A DNA stretch of 22,367 nucleotides, from NCBI GenBank assembly GCA_036244855.1, contig BQKZ01000593.1, positions 12,215-34,581 on the forward strand. Direction: 5' to 3'. The DNA is from Temnopleurus reevesii (lineage: Eukaryota > Echinodermata > Echinoidea > Temnopleuroida > Temnopleuridae). A program made the position numbers and the translations under genes. Numbering within the stretch: position 1 is the first letter of the stretch; each line of letters starts with the position of its first letter. Under the pieces are notes generated by a model that was given only the letters and a program-made list of their open reading frames with translations, ran no database searches and was not told where the DNA came from. This document shows positions 8,310 through 18,454 of the stretch, one piece after another.

Positions 8310-9073
8310 GAAACCTTTGGATATTTTATTAAATCTTGTAGAAGAATGAGGTGAGAAGAAGAAATATTTGGACCATAATGCTTCTCATCATCTTTTTTTT
8401 TAAGTTTAAACATTTTGAAAAAAAAACAACAGAGGAAATGGGTAAGGATATAGAAAAGATTGGAGGTAGCAAAGGTCCAGCTTAAATTTTGTGCTGAGAA
8501 TTAGCAGGAGGCTAATGTATGTTGCTGTAGACTGTACATATTGCTACATGTAGTCATCATTGAGCGAGCTTGTCTGCTCTCTAATATGGGGTTACTGGAT
8601 ATGAGATTGGTTAAGTTTACATGATGTAGTCTATCAGTAACAAAATTATTTGATACGACGGTATAAGGAAAACATACCCTACGAGCACCCAAATGTGCAT
8701 GCTGCTTTGCCTCTGACAACTTATGTGGAAAAGGGGCTCTTCGATTTCAACCTTGTTACCAATATTTCTATTGCTGTCATTTTTACCACTTCAATTTGTT
8801 TTTAAATTCATTTTTTGTGTGGAAAATGTGATTTTATGAAGTAATTTTGATGTGAAATACTCCTGAAATTGGGAGACCTTTCCTTTTAAAAAATGATGCC
8901 TCATCAATATGTTGCTGTACTTCATTATTGCTTTCTTATGTATAATATTCTTCTCCCTTTACCATTCTTTTGCTCTGTCTCTCCTTGCCTCTCTCTTTCT
9001 CTCCCTCTCTCTCTCTCTCTCTCTATTTTTCTACTCCACTCCTCTCCTTTCCATATTATTTCACTCCTTGCAG
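8310..9073. other. 3' part of the last LIAS intron
   Basis: This holds the possible 3' untranslated region of the nested frame, then AT-rich sequence. A CT-rich microsatellite at 8976-9030 runs into the acceptor CACTCCTTGCAG. The frames covering the CT tract are composition artefacts. Confidence 0.6.
8976..9030 (+). repeat. (CT)n microsatellite before the last LIAS acceptor
   Basis: Runs of CTCTCTCTCTCT with interruptions, ending about 45 bases before the last exon. A long pyrimidine tract here may also act in splice-site recognition. Confidence 0.9.
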
Positions 9074-9180
9074 GTGAATACTTCCTAACCAATATGGTGA
9101 AAGAGAAGAGGAGAGAGTCTTCTGTATCATCATCTTCAACCATAGATTCAGAGTCAACAACAAAGGATACATCTTTATGA
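9074..9180 (+). CDS. LIAS: Lipoyl synthase last exon, with Ser/Thr-rich tail and stop
   Basis: The acceptor CTCCTTGCAG joins in phase to the exon at 3877 across a 5-kb intron (g|gt gives Gly). It continues AGEYFLTNMVKEKRR, matching the AGEFFLKNLV end of vertebrate LIAS. The human protein stops a few residues later. Here the frame extends with RESSVSSSSTIDSESTTKDT and two more residues to a TGA at 9178-9180. This tail of about 20 residues is rich in Ser/Thr and acidic residues and is not part of the conserved enzyme. Confidence 0.92.
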
Positions 9181-10562
9181 GCCACCTTGTAATAATGTTA
9201 CCCATATTTGATTATATCATTCACATCATAATGCGACATCCATTTCAACATAGCGTTGCCAGAAACAGGTTTCATACTGCTGATTATATCAGCTTGATGA
9301 CCCCGATCCCTAAGAAGCGAGTCTGCAAGATGGCCATGTTTGATACACAAACATGATAATTCCATTCAACCTTGGATGAAGCCACCAATAGGAATGCTTT
9401 ACATTGAAAAAAAAATGGAACCACAACTCACCCACCAAAAACTTTACTTATTTAGAGTGGTATGGAATAGATATAATAATAATTAGCATTTATAAAGCTC
9501 CTTTTCGTAAGATTTAAAACGCATTTGAGGGAAGGTAGAAGAAATACAGTACAGGCCAACAAATGCATACATGTATAGAAATAACAGAATGAGAATACAG
9601 GGATTACAAACAGGGATTACAAACTGGAATTATAATTATGTCTGTTTTCAAGAGTAGCTTTTGAGAGATTGGGGCAATCGTGTGCTTGAATGTATGAACG
9701 AGGTACTAGCTTAGCGGTGTATATATTATAGACAATGCTGATTCAATGGAAGGCCAAGGTGGTCAAAATTCATTATTTAGAAAGTATCTTGTAACAACAA
9801 AAGATTGGATTATGTATTTCACTGTAGAAATTCTACATAGGAATATAAGGCATGTGGTATTATTTTTTAACAGGAAATGTTCATCTTTGCACCAGTATTC
9901 TTATTTCAATTTCATGCCACCTTTGGCACATCATGGATTAACATCCTTGTTCATCGTTCTGAGTTTCAAAGTTTGAGCTCGCAAGTGGAGAGGTTTTGAC
10001 CTCATGACATGATTATTCTGTTAAAGATAAGCTTGAAAATAACCATTCTGTTCAATCATATTGTCTATGTTTTCAGAAAGTGGCGGTAGTCAATGAGGAG
10101 TGTTAATCACATGAAATTATCGTTACATTTACAATTTAATCAAAAAGTGCTCTTCCATAGAATAGTATACACATTTCAATATGATATCCTTTGAATTGTT
10201 GCTATGTTGGGAATAGTTATTCCGGATGCAACACTACCCTTTGGATACTTTGACTTCTTACACAATCCTTTCAAAATACTTTACAAAATACTTTCTAAAA
10301 TATTTTCATACAAAATGTGTGGGTCAGATGAGAAAACAGTGGGCTGATTTGAATGTTGTCATGGAAATATACAGCTTCGAATACCAAATGGTTTATGCCA
10401 GATTCTATTCTGAAAGTTTGTCTTGCAATGCAGTCTAAAGATTATTCTTTTTCTTACACTTGCTATTTAGTTGAAGTGTTCAAATATATGTTATTTAAGC
10501 TAATATTCATTACCATTATTGCACTGTATTGTTGGCATTTTTTAAAGATCTGACTTTGAATA
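9181..10562. other. LIAS 3' flank / intergenic
   Basis: No gene recognised. Around 9470-9620 the sequence ATAATAATTAGCATTTATAA and following bases resembles the start of dispersed repeats common in marine invertebrates (tentative). Near 9598-9625 there is a short tandem GGGATTACAAACA. The LIAS 3' UTR probably occupies the first part; I found no clear AATAAA close to the stop. Confidence 0.5.
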
Positions 10563-10741
10563 CAGTGGAAACTCATCAGAAAGAGATCTGATATAACAAA
10601 ATATCTGATATAAAGAGGTAAAAGATCTTGTCCCAGCTCTTTATATCTTATTGTTTTTTTTAACTCTGCCATAAAGAGATAACTGCTATAACAAGCCATT
10701 TTTGATGGTACCAAGCACCTCGTTATACCGAGTTTCCACTG
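10563..10741 (+). mobile_element. pogo/mariner-like MITE with TA flanks
   Basis: The left tip CAGTGGAAACTC and the reverse complement of the right tip, CAGTGGAAACTCGGTATAAC, are perfect over 12 bp. Both are flanked by TA (10561-10562 and 10742-10743), the target-site duplication of the Tc1/mariner/pogo superfamily. An inner inverted pair GATATAAAGAG / CTCTTTATATC adds a nested hairpin. At 179 bp with no transposase, it is non-autonomous. The reading frame across it on the minus strand is not a gene. Confidence 0.85.
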
Positions 10742-10892
10742 TACTTGCATATGCACTGTAAATGCCGTGTTTGTTGTCAGTGCAATGTATAATTCTTTTT
10801 AAAATTCCTCTTCTCACCCTTTATGAAGTACTTGTTCACCGAATTAGCTATTACTATGTAATGTCATGTCTGTTATGCCAAAAATGTGCATC

Positions 10893-10965
10893 TCTTGACA
10901 ACTATTCAATGAAATTCATTGAAATTCAATATGTATGAAGTAGATATTATCTGTGATACACATAA
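10893..10965 (+). mobile_element. Partial copy of the CTTGACAA MITE
   Basis: CTTGACAACTATTCAATGAA and the next 50 bases align with 1587-1660, including ATTGAAATTCAATA and TAGATATTATCTG. The right half, with its inverted terminus, is not recognisable, so this is a truncated or diverged copy. Confidence 0.7.
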
Positions 10966-12960
10966 TTAACTTTAAGGAATCTTACCAAGACATGCACTTG
11001 CTGTTAACATAATAGACATGAAAAAGCTGTAGATATGCCCGTTACCCTATGTTTAGTTAAGAATATCTTGGTGAGACTTGGGGAGGGGCCCAAAAGATTT
11101 ATAAAATCCCCCCTGCTTGTCATAAAATGCCCTGTGATATTTCTGTTTCTTCATCTAGACAAGTGTGTAAATGGCAAAAAATATCTGGTACCTGGTACCT
11201 CAAATTATGTGTGTGCATATGCATGTGCTATTAATGATATACATTCATTGTATCCTTATAACAATTAGCAGTTGTCCATGATCATTTTCTGTAACATCCT
11301 CACATTTGCCTTAAATCTGAAATCTGCTAACAAAATGAACTTGGTTTCATTTCCTGTTTTGGTCAATGTAAATTGTTTGACACTTCTTTTACGATTTGTT
11401 TTTGTTTTAGAGGAAATGTACATTTCAATGCCACTTCCCTCTTGGGTGAATGGGAAAGATTTACCTTGAGAAGTGATCATTTTATCTGTCATATTCTGCA
11501 GTTGTGTCCTTGCTTCTAAACTATATATTTTATACACCAATTATTTTTCATAGCCTGGTGTACATTTGCAAAAAGGCTTGTTTTGGGTTGTTTGTTTGTT
11601 ACTTTTTGAAGTTCGTTAATTTTATTATGACCATTAATGTTTTGGTTTAATATCTATATACCAATTTACATGCCCTTTGCTAGCCAGTGAAATTTTGGCC
11701 ATTATCTTGAAATGTAGGACTAAATGGCCCCTTAAACCTAAGTTGACTAGGCTCTTTTTGAGGCCTGAAAGATTGGGAGGGGGTATAAAGGCCCCCAAGT
11801 ATTCAAACATGAGAAACCTCATCCCCTACAATTTTGGTCTCATGGGTTGCACGAGACTTGAAAGGAAAATGATAGGAGACTTTGTGGCATAAGATTTTTT
11901 CTTTGAGAAATGATTGTCAAAAAAAAAAATAAGGTGAAGCCCCCCCCCCCCCCCCCTTCCTTGATTCAAGCCAGTTCATATTTCTCTGAATTGAAGGACT
12001 GCTCAACGTCTTAAAAGGGAAACTAAAAGTGCCCCTCCCCATTCTCCAGCAGGTTCTGTAGTTTATTTTAGTAAAAGTATACTAATGTGTTTGTGTGTGG
12101 AGGGCATTTGGATTCCCCCTTTAAGAGTGAAAGATTTGTCACTTATTGCACTTACAAGTTGGTCATTAAATAAAAGTTTCTTTCCAGTTGTTTCACTTTC
12201 TGATAAGCATATTTTGAAAAGTAAAAGGGAAATTTTGCAACCACCGACGCACTTGACAAATAGTTATGTAAATTAACAATGTTCATATTTTGTTTTTTGT
12301 CATTAAGTCAGTTGTGAAACAGAAAAGAAAGAAGAATGCTTAAACATTATTTACCCAAAGGCATTATCTAAATTACAACCTGTCACCTTTTGTACAATGT
12401 GTATTTTAGTATTTGGGTTCATAAAGTTGAATAGAAAAGTTTTTGCTGAACCAGAGAATCTAGAATGAATGGATGGATTTTGCAATGCTCTAAATGAAAG
12501 GAGAGAGTACACATACACAACTGGTAGTTTTCTCCCTTCAGGATTTGGGTGTTAATAAACATAAAATGAATGCTTATTTTAAGGAAATTTTTTACATGTT
12601 TCGCACAAATGAACGATTTACTCTAACCAAGATGAATTTGTACATAGATGTAAGCAGAACTACTATATACACATTAATGAAACGGACAATGAAGAATTTA
12701 TATAACAATATTCTTGTGTTACTGATGTTGACAATGAAGCAATATTATGTATGAAATATATTAAACATTTTCTATGTGTTGGAGTTACACATAACTTAAA
12801 TTTGTTCTTTCTCTGTTTTGTGGAAAATGATTGGTTGTAGAGTGAGAAGGATGAGTGGCTCAGGTAAAATGTTGAGTACTTATAGGGAGAACTGTTAGAA
12901 ATTACACAGGGAAGCTATTGGCTATTGAAGAGCCATTTACAACTGGAAAAGAGATTAAAA
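10966..12960. other. Intergenic region without recognised gene
   Basis: Several short open frames occur on both strands, but none has splice context, composition or similarity that supports coding. A run of 18 C follows a run of A at about 11920-11956. An AATAAA lies at 12169-12174. Part of this could be long 3' UTR of LIAS, which cannot be decided from sequence. Confidence 0.5.
11939..11956 (+). repeat. Poly-C tract
   Basis: An uninterrupted C run of about 18, preceded by an A-rich stretch (AAAAAAAAAATAAGG). The exact length in a draft assembly is unreliable. Confidence 0.9.
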
Positions 12961-13035
12961 ATAAATGGAAGATTCTGATCAGAGATAGAGGAAGAAAGAG
13001 ATGATAGAAGGAGAAGAGTGGAGGAAGTGCACGCG

Positions 13036-13061
13036 CATGTGCGTGTGTGTGTGTGTGTGTG
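13036..13061 (+). repeat. (GT)n microsatellite
   Basis: GTGTGTGTGTGTGTGTGTGC at the left edge of the GA-rich array, preceded by GCACGCGCATGTGCG. The alternating purine-pyrimidine run has Z-DNA potential. Confidence 0.9.
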
Positions 13062-13065
13062 CGAT

Positions 13066-13955
13066 GGAGAGAGAATGAGAGAGAGAGTCAGAAAAGACAT
13101 AAGGTGAGAGAGGGGAGGAGAGGGAGTGAGGGAGAGAGAGAGGGGGGAAGGAGAGAGGGAGCAACATACAAAAGAGATATAAGGTGAGAGATGGGAGGAG
13201 AGGGAGTGAGAGAAATCGACAAAATACAAGATAGATATGGTGAGAGGGGAGGAGAGAAAGAGACAAAGAAGAGATAATGTGAGAGAAGGGAGGAGAGAGA
13301 GAGCAAGAGACAAACGAAGGATAAGGTGAGATAGGGGAGTAGAGAGAGAGCAAGAGACAAACAAGAGATAAGGTGAGAGAGGAGAGAATGAGTGAGAAGG
13401 GGAGAGAGAGAGAAAAAGGGGGAGAGCAAGAGACCAAAGAGATAGAAGTTGAGAGAGGAGAGGAGAGGGAGGGAGAGAAATCAACAAACTAAAGATAGAT
13501 AAAGTGAGAGAGGGGAGGAGATCTAGAGATCTAGGGAGAGAAAGAGAGAGAGAGAGAGAGACAAACAAGGGATAAGGTGAGAGAGGGGAGGAGGGTGAAG
13601 GAGAGAGCAACATACAAACGAGAGATAAGATGTCAGAGGGGAGGAGAAGGAGAGAGAGAGAGGGGAGGAGAGAAAGAGAGCAAGAGACAAACAAAAGATA
13701 AGGTGAGAGAGGGGAGGAGAGGGAGGGAGGGAGACGAAAGAGATATATATGTTAAGAGAGGGGAGAAGGAGGGAGAGGAAGAGAGAGAGAGAGAGAGAAA
13801 TAAAGTGAGAGAGGGAAGAAGGAGGGACAGAGCGAGAGAGGGGGAAGAAAGGGGAGAGCAAGAGACAAAAGAGATATAAGGTGAGAGAGGGGAGAAGGAG
13901 AGAGAGAGAGAGCAAGCGACAAAAGAAAGATAATGTAAGAGAGGGGGAGAAAGAG
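13066..13955 (+). repeat. Polypurine GA minisatellite, about 15 units
   Basis: Nearly 0.9 kb of almost pure purine on the + strand. The recurring core is GATAAGGTGAGAGAGGGGAG, usually preceded by GAGACAAA-like sequence and followed by GGAGAGGGAG. I count about 15 diverged cores at spacings of about 45-75 bp. The Leu/Ser-rich frames on the minus strand and Arg/Glu-rich frames on the plus strand come from the repeat and are not genes. Confidence 0.93.
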
Positions 13956-14787
13956 GCAGAAAGACGTAAAATAATTAAAGCACTAACAGAGGAAAGTAAC
14001 TTTAATAATAAGTAATACAAAAATATAGATATAGACAGGCAGATAGCAGAGAGTGAGTAAAATGCAAAATGATAATGCGGTACTAGATATGAAAGAAAAG
14101 ACAGCGATGATTAATAGGAAGAAAGGAAGAGTAAATGTCTGGATATAAGCTAAAGTTATAATAATTGAAGAAAGGTGGGATGGTACAGCTGGAAAAGTGT
14201 CCTTGATAATAAAAATCAACAGCAAAAATGAAATTCTTTATGCGTTTTTATTTTCTAATATACATGTCTCTCTTTTCTCCTTGATAATGAGGAATATCTG
14301 TCAGCAAAAACGATTATTTTTTCAACTTCATGTAATTGGATAATTCTGACCTTGATTATCCAACAGCATTGTCAATTGGCCGGTTTACCAATATATTCAA
14401 ACTTGTATAATTTGTTTGATATAACACAATGTGTATGAAAAAAATGTAATCAGAACAAAATGTTGGCTGTACATGTCAATGACGTTCAAATGAATAAATT
14501 CCAAATTCCAAACTTATGCCAGTTTCTTGCCGACGACGGTCGTTACGTGATATTCCTTAAACCCGTTAGTTACAATCAAAGTACAAAGACTTGGAGTCCA
14601 GTTGCATATACTACTTGTTGCTTTGTTGGGCAAGCCTCGGACAAGTTTTCGGGTCTTACAGAACAACCTATGTGTACGAAGAACGCATAAGATTTGCATA
14701 TATTAGTAAACCAGCGTGACTGCCTATTGCAACATTCAATTAAAATAATCCGTTCGTCACCATCCGTATAGAATTACAAATACCGCA
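13956..14787. other. Intergenic, no gene supported
   Basis: Mixed AT-rich sequence. A 76-codon frame at 14460-14690 is overlapped by an open frame on the other strand. It shows no signal peptide, motif or splice context, so I do not call it. Confidence 0.5.
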
Positions 14788-14865
14788 ATCATCACCATCG
14801 CCACCATCACCATCATCATAGTCATCATCATAGTCATCATCATACTCATCATCATCATCATCATC

Positions 14866-14896
<31 letters not shown>

Positions 14897-14903
14897 TCAT
14901 TAT
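14788..14903 (+). repeat. ATC/GAT microsatellite, opposite orientation to 3325-3742
   Basis: CATCATCATCATCATCATCA with CGC, CAC and TAG interruptions. The poly-Asp frame on the minus strand is an artefact of the triplet. Confidence 0.95.
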
Positions 14904-15466
14904 CAACAACAACTTCGAATGTTACCGATCGCATTACAAGCAAGGAAGGTATGATTCACAATTCAGACCCGTAAAGGTTGGAGAGGGGTGCGGATGCACA
15001 CCCATTTGCCAACAGTGGTCCACCAAAAATGATCCTTTTCAGAAATTCATTGGTGGGCAATTGATTATTGATCTGGTAGTTTTTCTTGTTTTCAATGTCA
15101 ACACATGCGCGCAATTTGAAGACCCTGGGGTGGGTGGCGGGGGCTCGATCAATTTGAAATGTTGCCCCTCCCCCTTCAAGGGGCTGCATGGTAAGCCAAA
15201 AATAAAAAAAAGTCACTACATCAAACTTTTCGATCCTTCAGTAATTTGGTGCCTTTTTTGCCTAAAATTTGGATCCCCTCGTTCACAAATCTCCAGCCCC
15301 TTCCCGTTCGCGTATAATCAGACATAGTTCTTTGTTACAACTCTGCCATCTCATTATAAACAAACATCACAGTTGCATACAATTTATACATTCCTATACA
15401 CTTATTTTTACATTTCATAAATAATAGAAATACTGATAGAAATAAACGAAGACATCAAAAGTGTAA
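14904..15466. other. 3' flank of the DSL-mucin gene
   Basis: No gene or named repeat. A G/C-rich patch (GGGGTGGGTGGCGGGGGCTC, around 15127-15146) is present. I did not find an AATAAA on the minus strand close downstream of the 15467 stop. Confidence 0.5.
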
Positions 15467-15949
15467 TCAAGCCAGCAATTCGTCGAATAAAGATTTCTCG
15501 TTTTCCACTTTTATGATTGGTAATGTTGCGAGCCAAAAAGACTCGAAGTTTGGAAAAGTTGGTAAGCTTGCGCGATCACAATCGCATTTTCTTTTCACAT
15601 CCTCTATACATGTTCGCGATGAAGTTGCTCTTATTGGAAAATATCTCTTAGTCCTCAGATCGATTGGGGACCTCGGCCTTGAAGACATACCGAAAGTTGT
15701 TGACGGTGGGGAGGATGAGCCTTCTTGATATTCATCGGTCGCAGTTGTAGCATTTCCAGATGACAAAGACCTCATGGAATCTTCCGTTACAGTACTTAAA
15801 TCCGTTAAAGTAGTTGTGTCTTGTGTGGACATTTCAAAAGGTTCTGATGTAGCTAAAGTTGATTTAAGTGATGATAAATCTGCAGTTGTCAGCACATCAG
15901 CAACAATCGTTACATTTGCTGTCATTACGACTCTTGTTAGCGACGTATC
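15467..15949 (-). CDS. Ser/Thr-rich C-terminal continuation of the DSL-mucin frame, after an in-frame TAA
   Basis: This stays in the same frame as the mucin exon. Right after the TAA at 15950-15952 the frame is open for 160 codons to a TGA at 15467. The early part remains Ser/Thr-rich (for example STQDTTTLTDLSTVTEDSMR, then SSGNATTATDEY with an N-glycosylation sequon). The last 70 residues change to a less repetitive segment with basic KRY and KRKCDCDR stretches and no membrane segment. The continued composition suggests it was translated until recently. It may be read in other alleles, be a remnant after a nonsense change, or reflect a sequence error. If the TAA is real, this part is untranslated. 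Confidence 0.5.
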   Translation of the reverse strand, partial: DTSLTRVVMTANVTIVADVLTTADLSSLKSTLATSEPFEMSTQDTTTLTDLSTVTEDSMRSLSSGNATTATDEYQEGSSSPPSTTFGMSSRPRSPIDLRTKRYFPIRATSSRTCIEDVKRKCDCDRASLPTFPNFESFWLATLPIIKVENEKSLFDELLA

Positions 15950-18076
15950 TTATGTGAAAACCTCCCCATCGGTTGGCGTGGCATGTGAATGGCTCAGTTG
16001 TGGATCAGTTACAGAAGGGAACGTTGGACTCACTGCTTCAGCAGTCGACGTGTGCGTGGCTACGTCGGTGATTTTTGTCATATTGCGTCGTTTCGTCGCC
16101 GATGATAAAGAAGAAGCCGGCGAGTTTGTCGTTGCCATGGAAACTGATACCATTGAAGAGGCGTTGGTTAAATCCGGGGCGAATGTTTTACCGCCTTTTG
16201 AAGTATTGTTCTTTAGCCTACGATCCTCTATAATTTTGTCTTTTGACGTTGATGTCAACCGAATTGTTGAAATGTCCGGTGATACCGGTGTTGGTTCGTC
16301 ATATAAAGTTGGAACAATGGTCATCGTTGACTCAGCTCCATCGTCACTCTGCTGAGTTGAAGGTTCATCTGACCGTCGTGTCAAGATATCAGTCGTATAT
16401 GCTGCTTCGGTTGCTGCATCACTTGCAGATTTTGTTGTCTGCTTTGATGATGTCATCACGATATTGTCAGTCGTGACAGGTCCGTTAGGAGTTGTGGATA
16501 AAGATTTTAAGTAAGTCGCTGATGATGATTGAGTGTTTTTCGTTGGAGGACCAACTGTACTATTTATTGTCTCTGTAATTGATTGTAAGATTGTTTCTGT
16601 AGTCGTCCCGATGGTTGCCTGGGTAGATGTGAACAATTCATCAGTATGGTCATCGGTATGCCCATCTACGGTCAATATATGTTCTTTAGTCCAAGTTCTA
16701 TCTTGAACTGTCGAATATGTAAGATCTGTTGTTGATGGTTGAGAGGTTTGAGAAGGAGTGGACATTAACTTTTGCGGTGTGGGTGTGGTTTTGTTTGCTG
16801 GTGATGTAATGGTGTTGACCAGTGTTCCACTGGGCGTGGTTGATTCTGTGATGGGCGGCTCCGTCGTGGTGACGACGGTGGTTGCTTTCGTGATGGGTGT
16901 GTCCAACGTTGTCAGTATGGGTGTCATCGTCTTTACGGTGGGCGTGGTTGATTTCATTATGGGCGTATCCGTCGTTGTGACAATGGGGGTTGTTGATTGG
17001 ACAATGGGCGTCACTGTCATTGTGACGGTTGGCGTCTCTCTCGTTGTGACGGTGGGTGTAGCTGTGCTCATAGTGGGCATCTCTGTTGTTGCTAGTGTGT
17101 GAGTTGTTTCTATCGCAACGGATGTCGTCGCTTTTGTAGTGGGCGTTTCCTTTGTTGTGATGATGGGCGTGGTTAATTTGGTAATGGGCGCCTCCATCGT
17201 CGTGTGTATGGGTGTTGTTGCTTTTGTGGTGGGGATGGCTGCTTCAGTGGTGGGTTTCTCGGTCCTTATGACGGTAGGCGTGGTTACTTCGGTGGTCGGT
17301 GTCTCCATCCCTGTGACAGTAGTAGGTGTGGGCATTGCAGTCGTTGTAACGGTAGACTCGGTTGTTTCTGTTATGGGCGGTTCTGTCGCTGTGATAATGG
17401 GCGTGCTGGCTTGTACGGTGGGCGTGGTCGATTTTATGGTTGACGTCTCTGTCGTTGTGACAATGACCGTCGTTGCTTTCGGGCTGGATGTCTCTAATGT
17501 TGTAAACATGGGAGGGGTTGCTTTTGTAGTGGGCGTCTCCGTTGTTGTAACTATAGGAGTGGTTGCTTTTGTAGTGGGCGTATCCGTTGTTGTAACTATG
17601 GGAGTGGTTGCTTTTGTAGTGGGCATCTCCGTTGTTGTAACTATGGGAGTAGTTGCTTTTGTAGTGGGCGTCTCCGTTGTTGTAACTATGAGAGTGGTTG
17701 CTTTTGTAGTGGGCGTATCCGTTGTTGTAACTATGGGAGTGGTTGCTTTTGTAGTGGGCGTATCCGTTGTTGTAACTATGGGAGTAGTTGCTTTTGTAGT
17801 GGGTGTCTCCGTTGTTGTAACTATGGGAGTGGTTACTTTTGTAGTGGGCGTCTCCATTGTTGTAACTATGGGAGTGGTTGCTTTTGTAGTGGGCGTATCC
17901 GTTGTTGTAACTATTGGAGTGGTTGACTTTGTGGTGGGCGTCTCCGTCATTGTCACGGTGGGCGTAGTTGTCATAATGGTTGACGTTGGTGATGTTGTTG
18001 CTGGTGTCATTGTTGTAGTCGGTCTTTTCTGAGGTGGCTGTTTTGTCATCCACCACCACCAAGGTGGCTGCGAATC
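15950..18076 (-). CDS. Thr-rich mucin-like exon of the DSL gene, 15-residue tandem repeats
   Basis: The exon follows the acceptor GGTTTGATTTTAG. It starts in phase 0, exactly matching the phase-0 donor of the DSL exon at 19100. It opens DSQPPWWWWMTKQPPQKRPT, then is dominated by Thr, Pro and Ser. About eleven close copies of a 15-residue unit (TPTTKATTPIVTTTE or D; 45 bp) span about 17490-17990, followed by degenerate units. A non-repetitive Ser/Thr region with sequons (NST, NNTS, NAS, NMT) then runs to the TAA at 15950-15952. Such regions are heavily O-glycosylated in mucins and act as extended, secreted or surface stalks. No EGF, TM or GPI signal is present. The minus-strand frame rich in His/Asn/Tyr and the plus-strand Val/Gly-rich frames over the same DNA are shadows of the repeat. 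Confidence 0.82.
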   Translation of the reverse strand, partial: DSQPPWWWWMTKQPPQKRPTTTMTPATTSPTSTIMTTTPTVTMTETPTTKSTTPIVTTTDTPTTKATTPIVTTMETPTTKVTTPIVTTTETPTTKATTPIVTTTDTPTTKATTPIVTTTDTPTTKATTLIVTTTETPTTKATTPIVTTTEMPTTKATTPIVTTTDTPTTKATTPIVTTTETPTTKATPPMFTTLETSSPKATTVIVTTTETSTIKSTTPTVQASTPIITATEPPITETTESTVTTTAMPTPTTVTGMETPTTEVTTPTVIRTEKPTTEAAIPTTKATTPIHTTMEAPITKLTTPIITTKETPTTKATTSVAIETTHTLATTEMPTMSTATPTVTTRETPTVTMTVTPIVQSTTPIVTTTDTPIMKSTTPTVKTMTPILTTLDTPITKATTVVTTTEPPITESTTPSGTLVNTITSPANKTTPTPQKLMSTPSQTSQPSTTDLTYSTVQDRTWTKEHILTVDGHTDDHTDELFTSTQATIGTTTETILQSITETINSTVGPPTKNTQSSSATYLKSLSTTPNGPVTTDNIVMTSSKQTTKSASDAATEAAYTTDILTRRSDEPSTQQSDDGAESTMTIVPTLYDEPTPVSPDISTIRLTSTSKDKIIEDRRLKNNTSKGGKTFAPDLTNASSMVSVSMATTNSPASSLSSATKRRNMTKITDVATHTSTAEAVSPTFPSVTDPQLSHSHATPTDGEVFT
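17490..17990 (-). repeat. 45-bp coding tandem array
   Basis: On the + strand the unit reads GTTGTTGTAACTATGGGAGT then GGTTGCTTTTGTAGTGGGCG plus TCTCC or TATCC. The central units differ at only a few bases each. The flanking units (16850-17490) are much more diverged, so the homogeneous core is younger or has been homogenised. Confidence 0.92.
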
Positions 18077-18454
18077 CTAAAATCAAACCAAAAAAACACA
18101 AAAGAGAGACAATTAGACACATTTAAATCCTGCATTACAAAAATGATTTAAAATGCAGTTTGTTGTTTTTCAAATTTGTAATTTGCGTTCCCTTTGTCAG
18201 GAAAATTCACGAATGTATCAACTTATCATCTAGAATTTATTCTTAATCGATAGCGATATTACAATTAAATCCTTTTCTCTTCGCAATATAGGCTTTCCCC
18301 GATTGATTAGACTGTAAACGGGGATAACCCAAATTCCTTTCTAGTAAAATTTAATTTAAAAAAGATTCCATATTTCCCAATTTGTCTGGGTGTCAATTTG
18401 ACTTGGCGTAGTGTGTCGGGCCTAAAAACAACTTTTGGATAGTCACAAATTGAC

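Noticed and set aside
12915..14020. Several Ser/Leu/Pro-rich minus-strand frames (up to 259 codons)
   Set aside because: They come from the CT-rich strand of the GA minisatellite, are open in all three frames, and share no consistent product.
14460..14699. Small open frames on both strands (61-76 codons)
   Set aside because: They overlap each other and have no motif, signal peptide, splice context or recognisable similarity.
17139..18032. Plus-strand Val/Gly/Met-rich frame over the mucin exon, looking like a membrane protein
   Set aside because: It is the complement of the Thr-rich 45-bp repeat. It ends where the repeat ends and has no independent features.
17244..18122. Minus-strand frame starting with a signal-peptide-like hydrophobic stretch (MCLIVSLLCFFGLILGFAAT) followed by His/Asn/Tyr/Ser repeats
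   Set aside because: The hydrophobic start is the pyrimidine tract of the intron before the 18077 acceptor read as codons. The body is a shifted reading of the mucin repeat. The Thr frame stays open much further, through non-repeat DNA, and is the one that joins in phase with the DSL exon.
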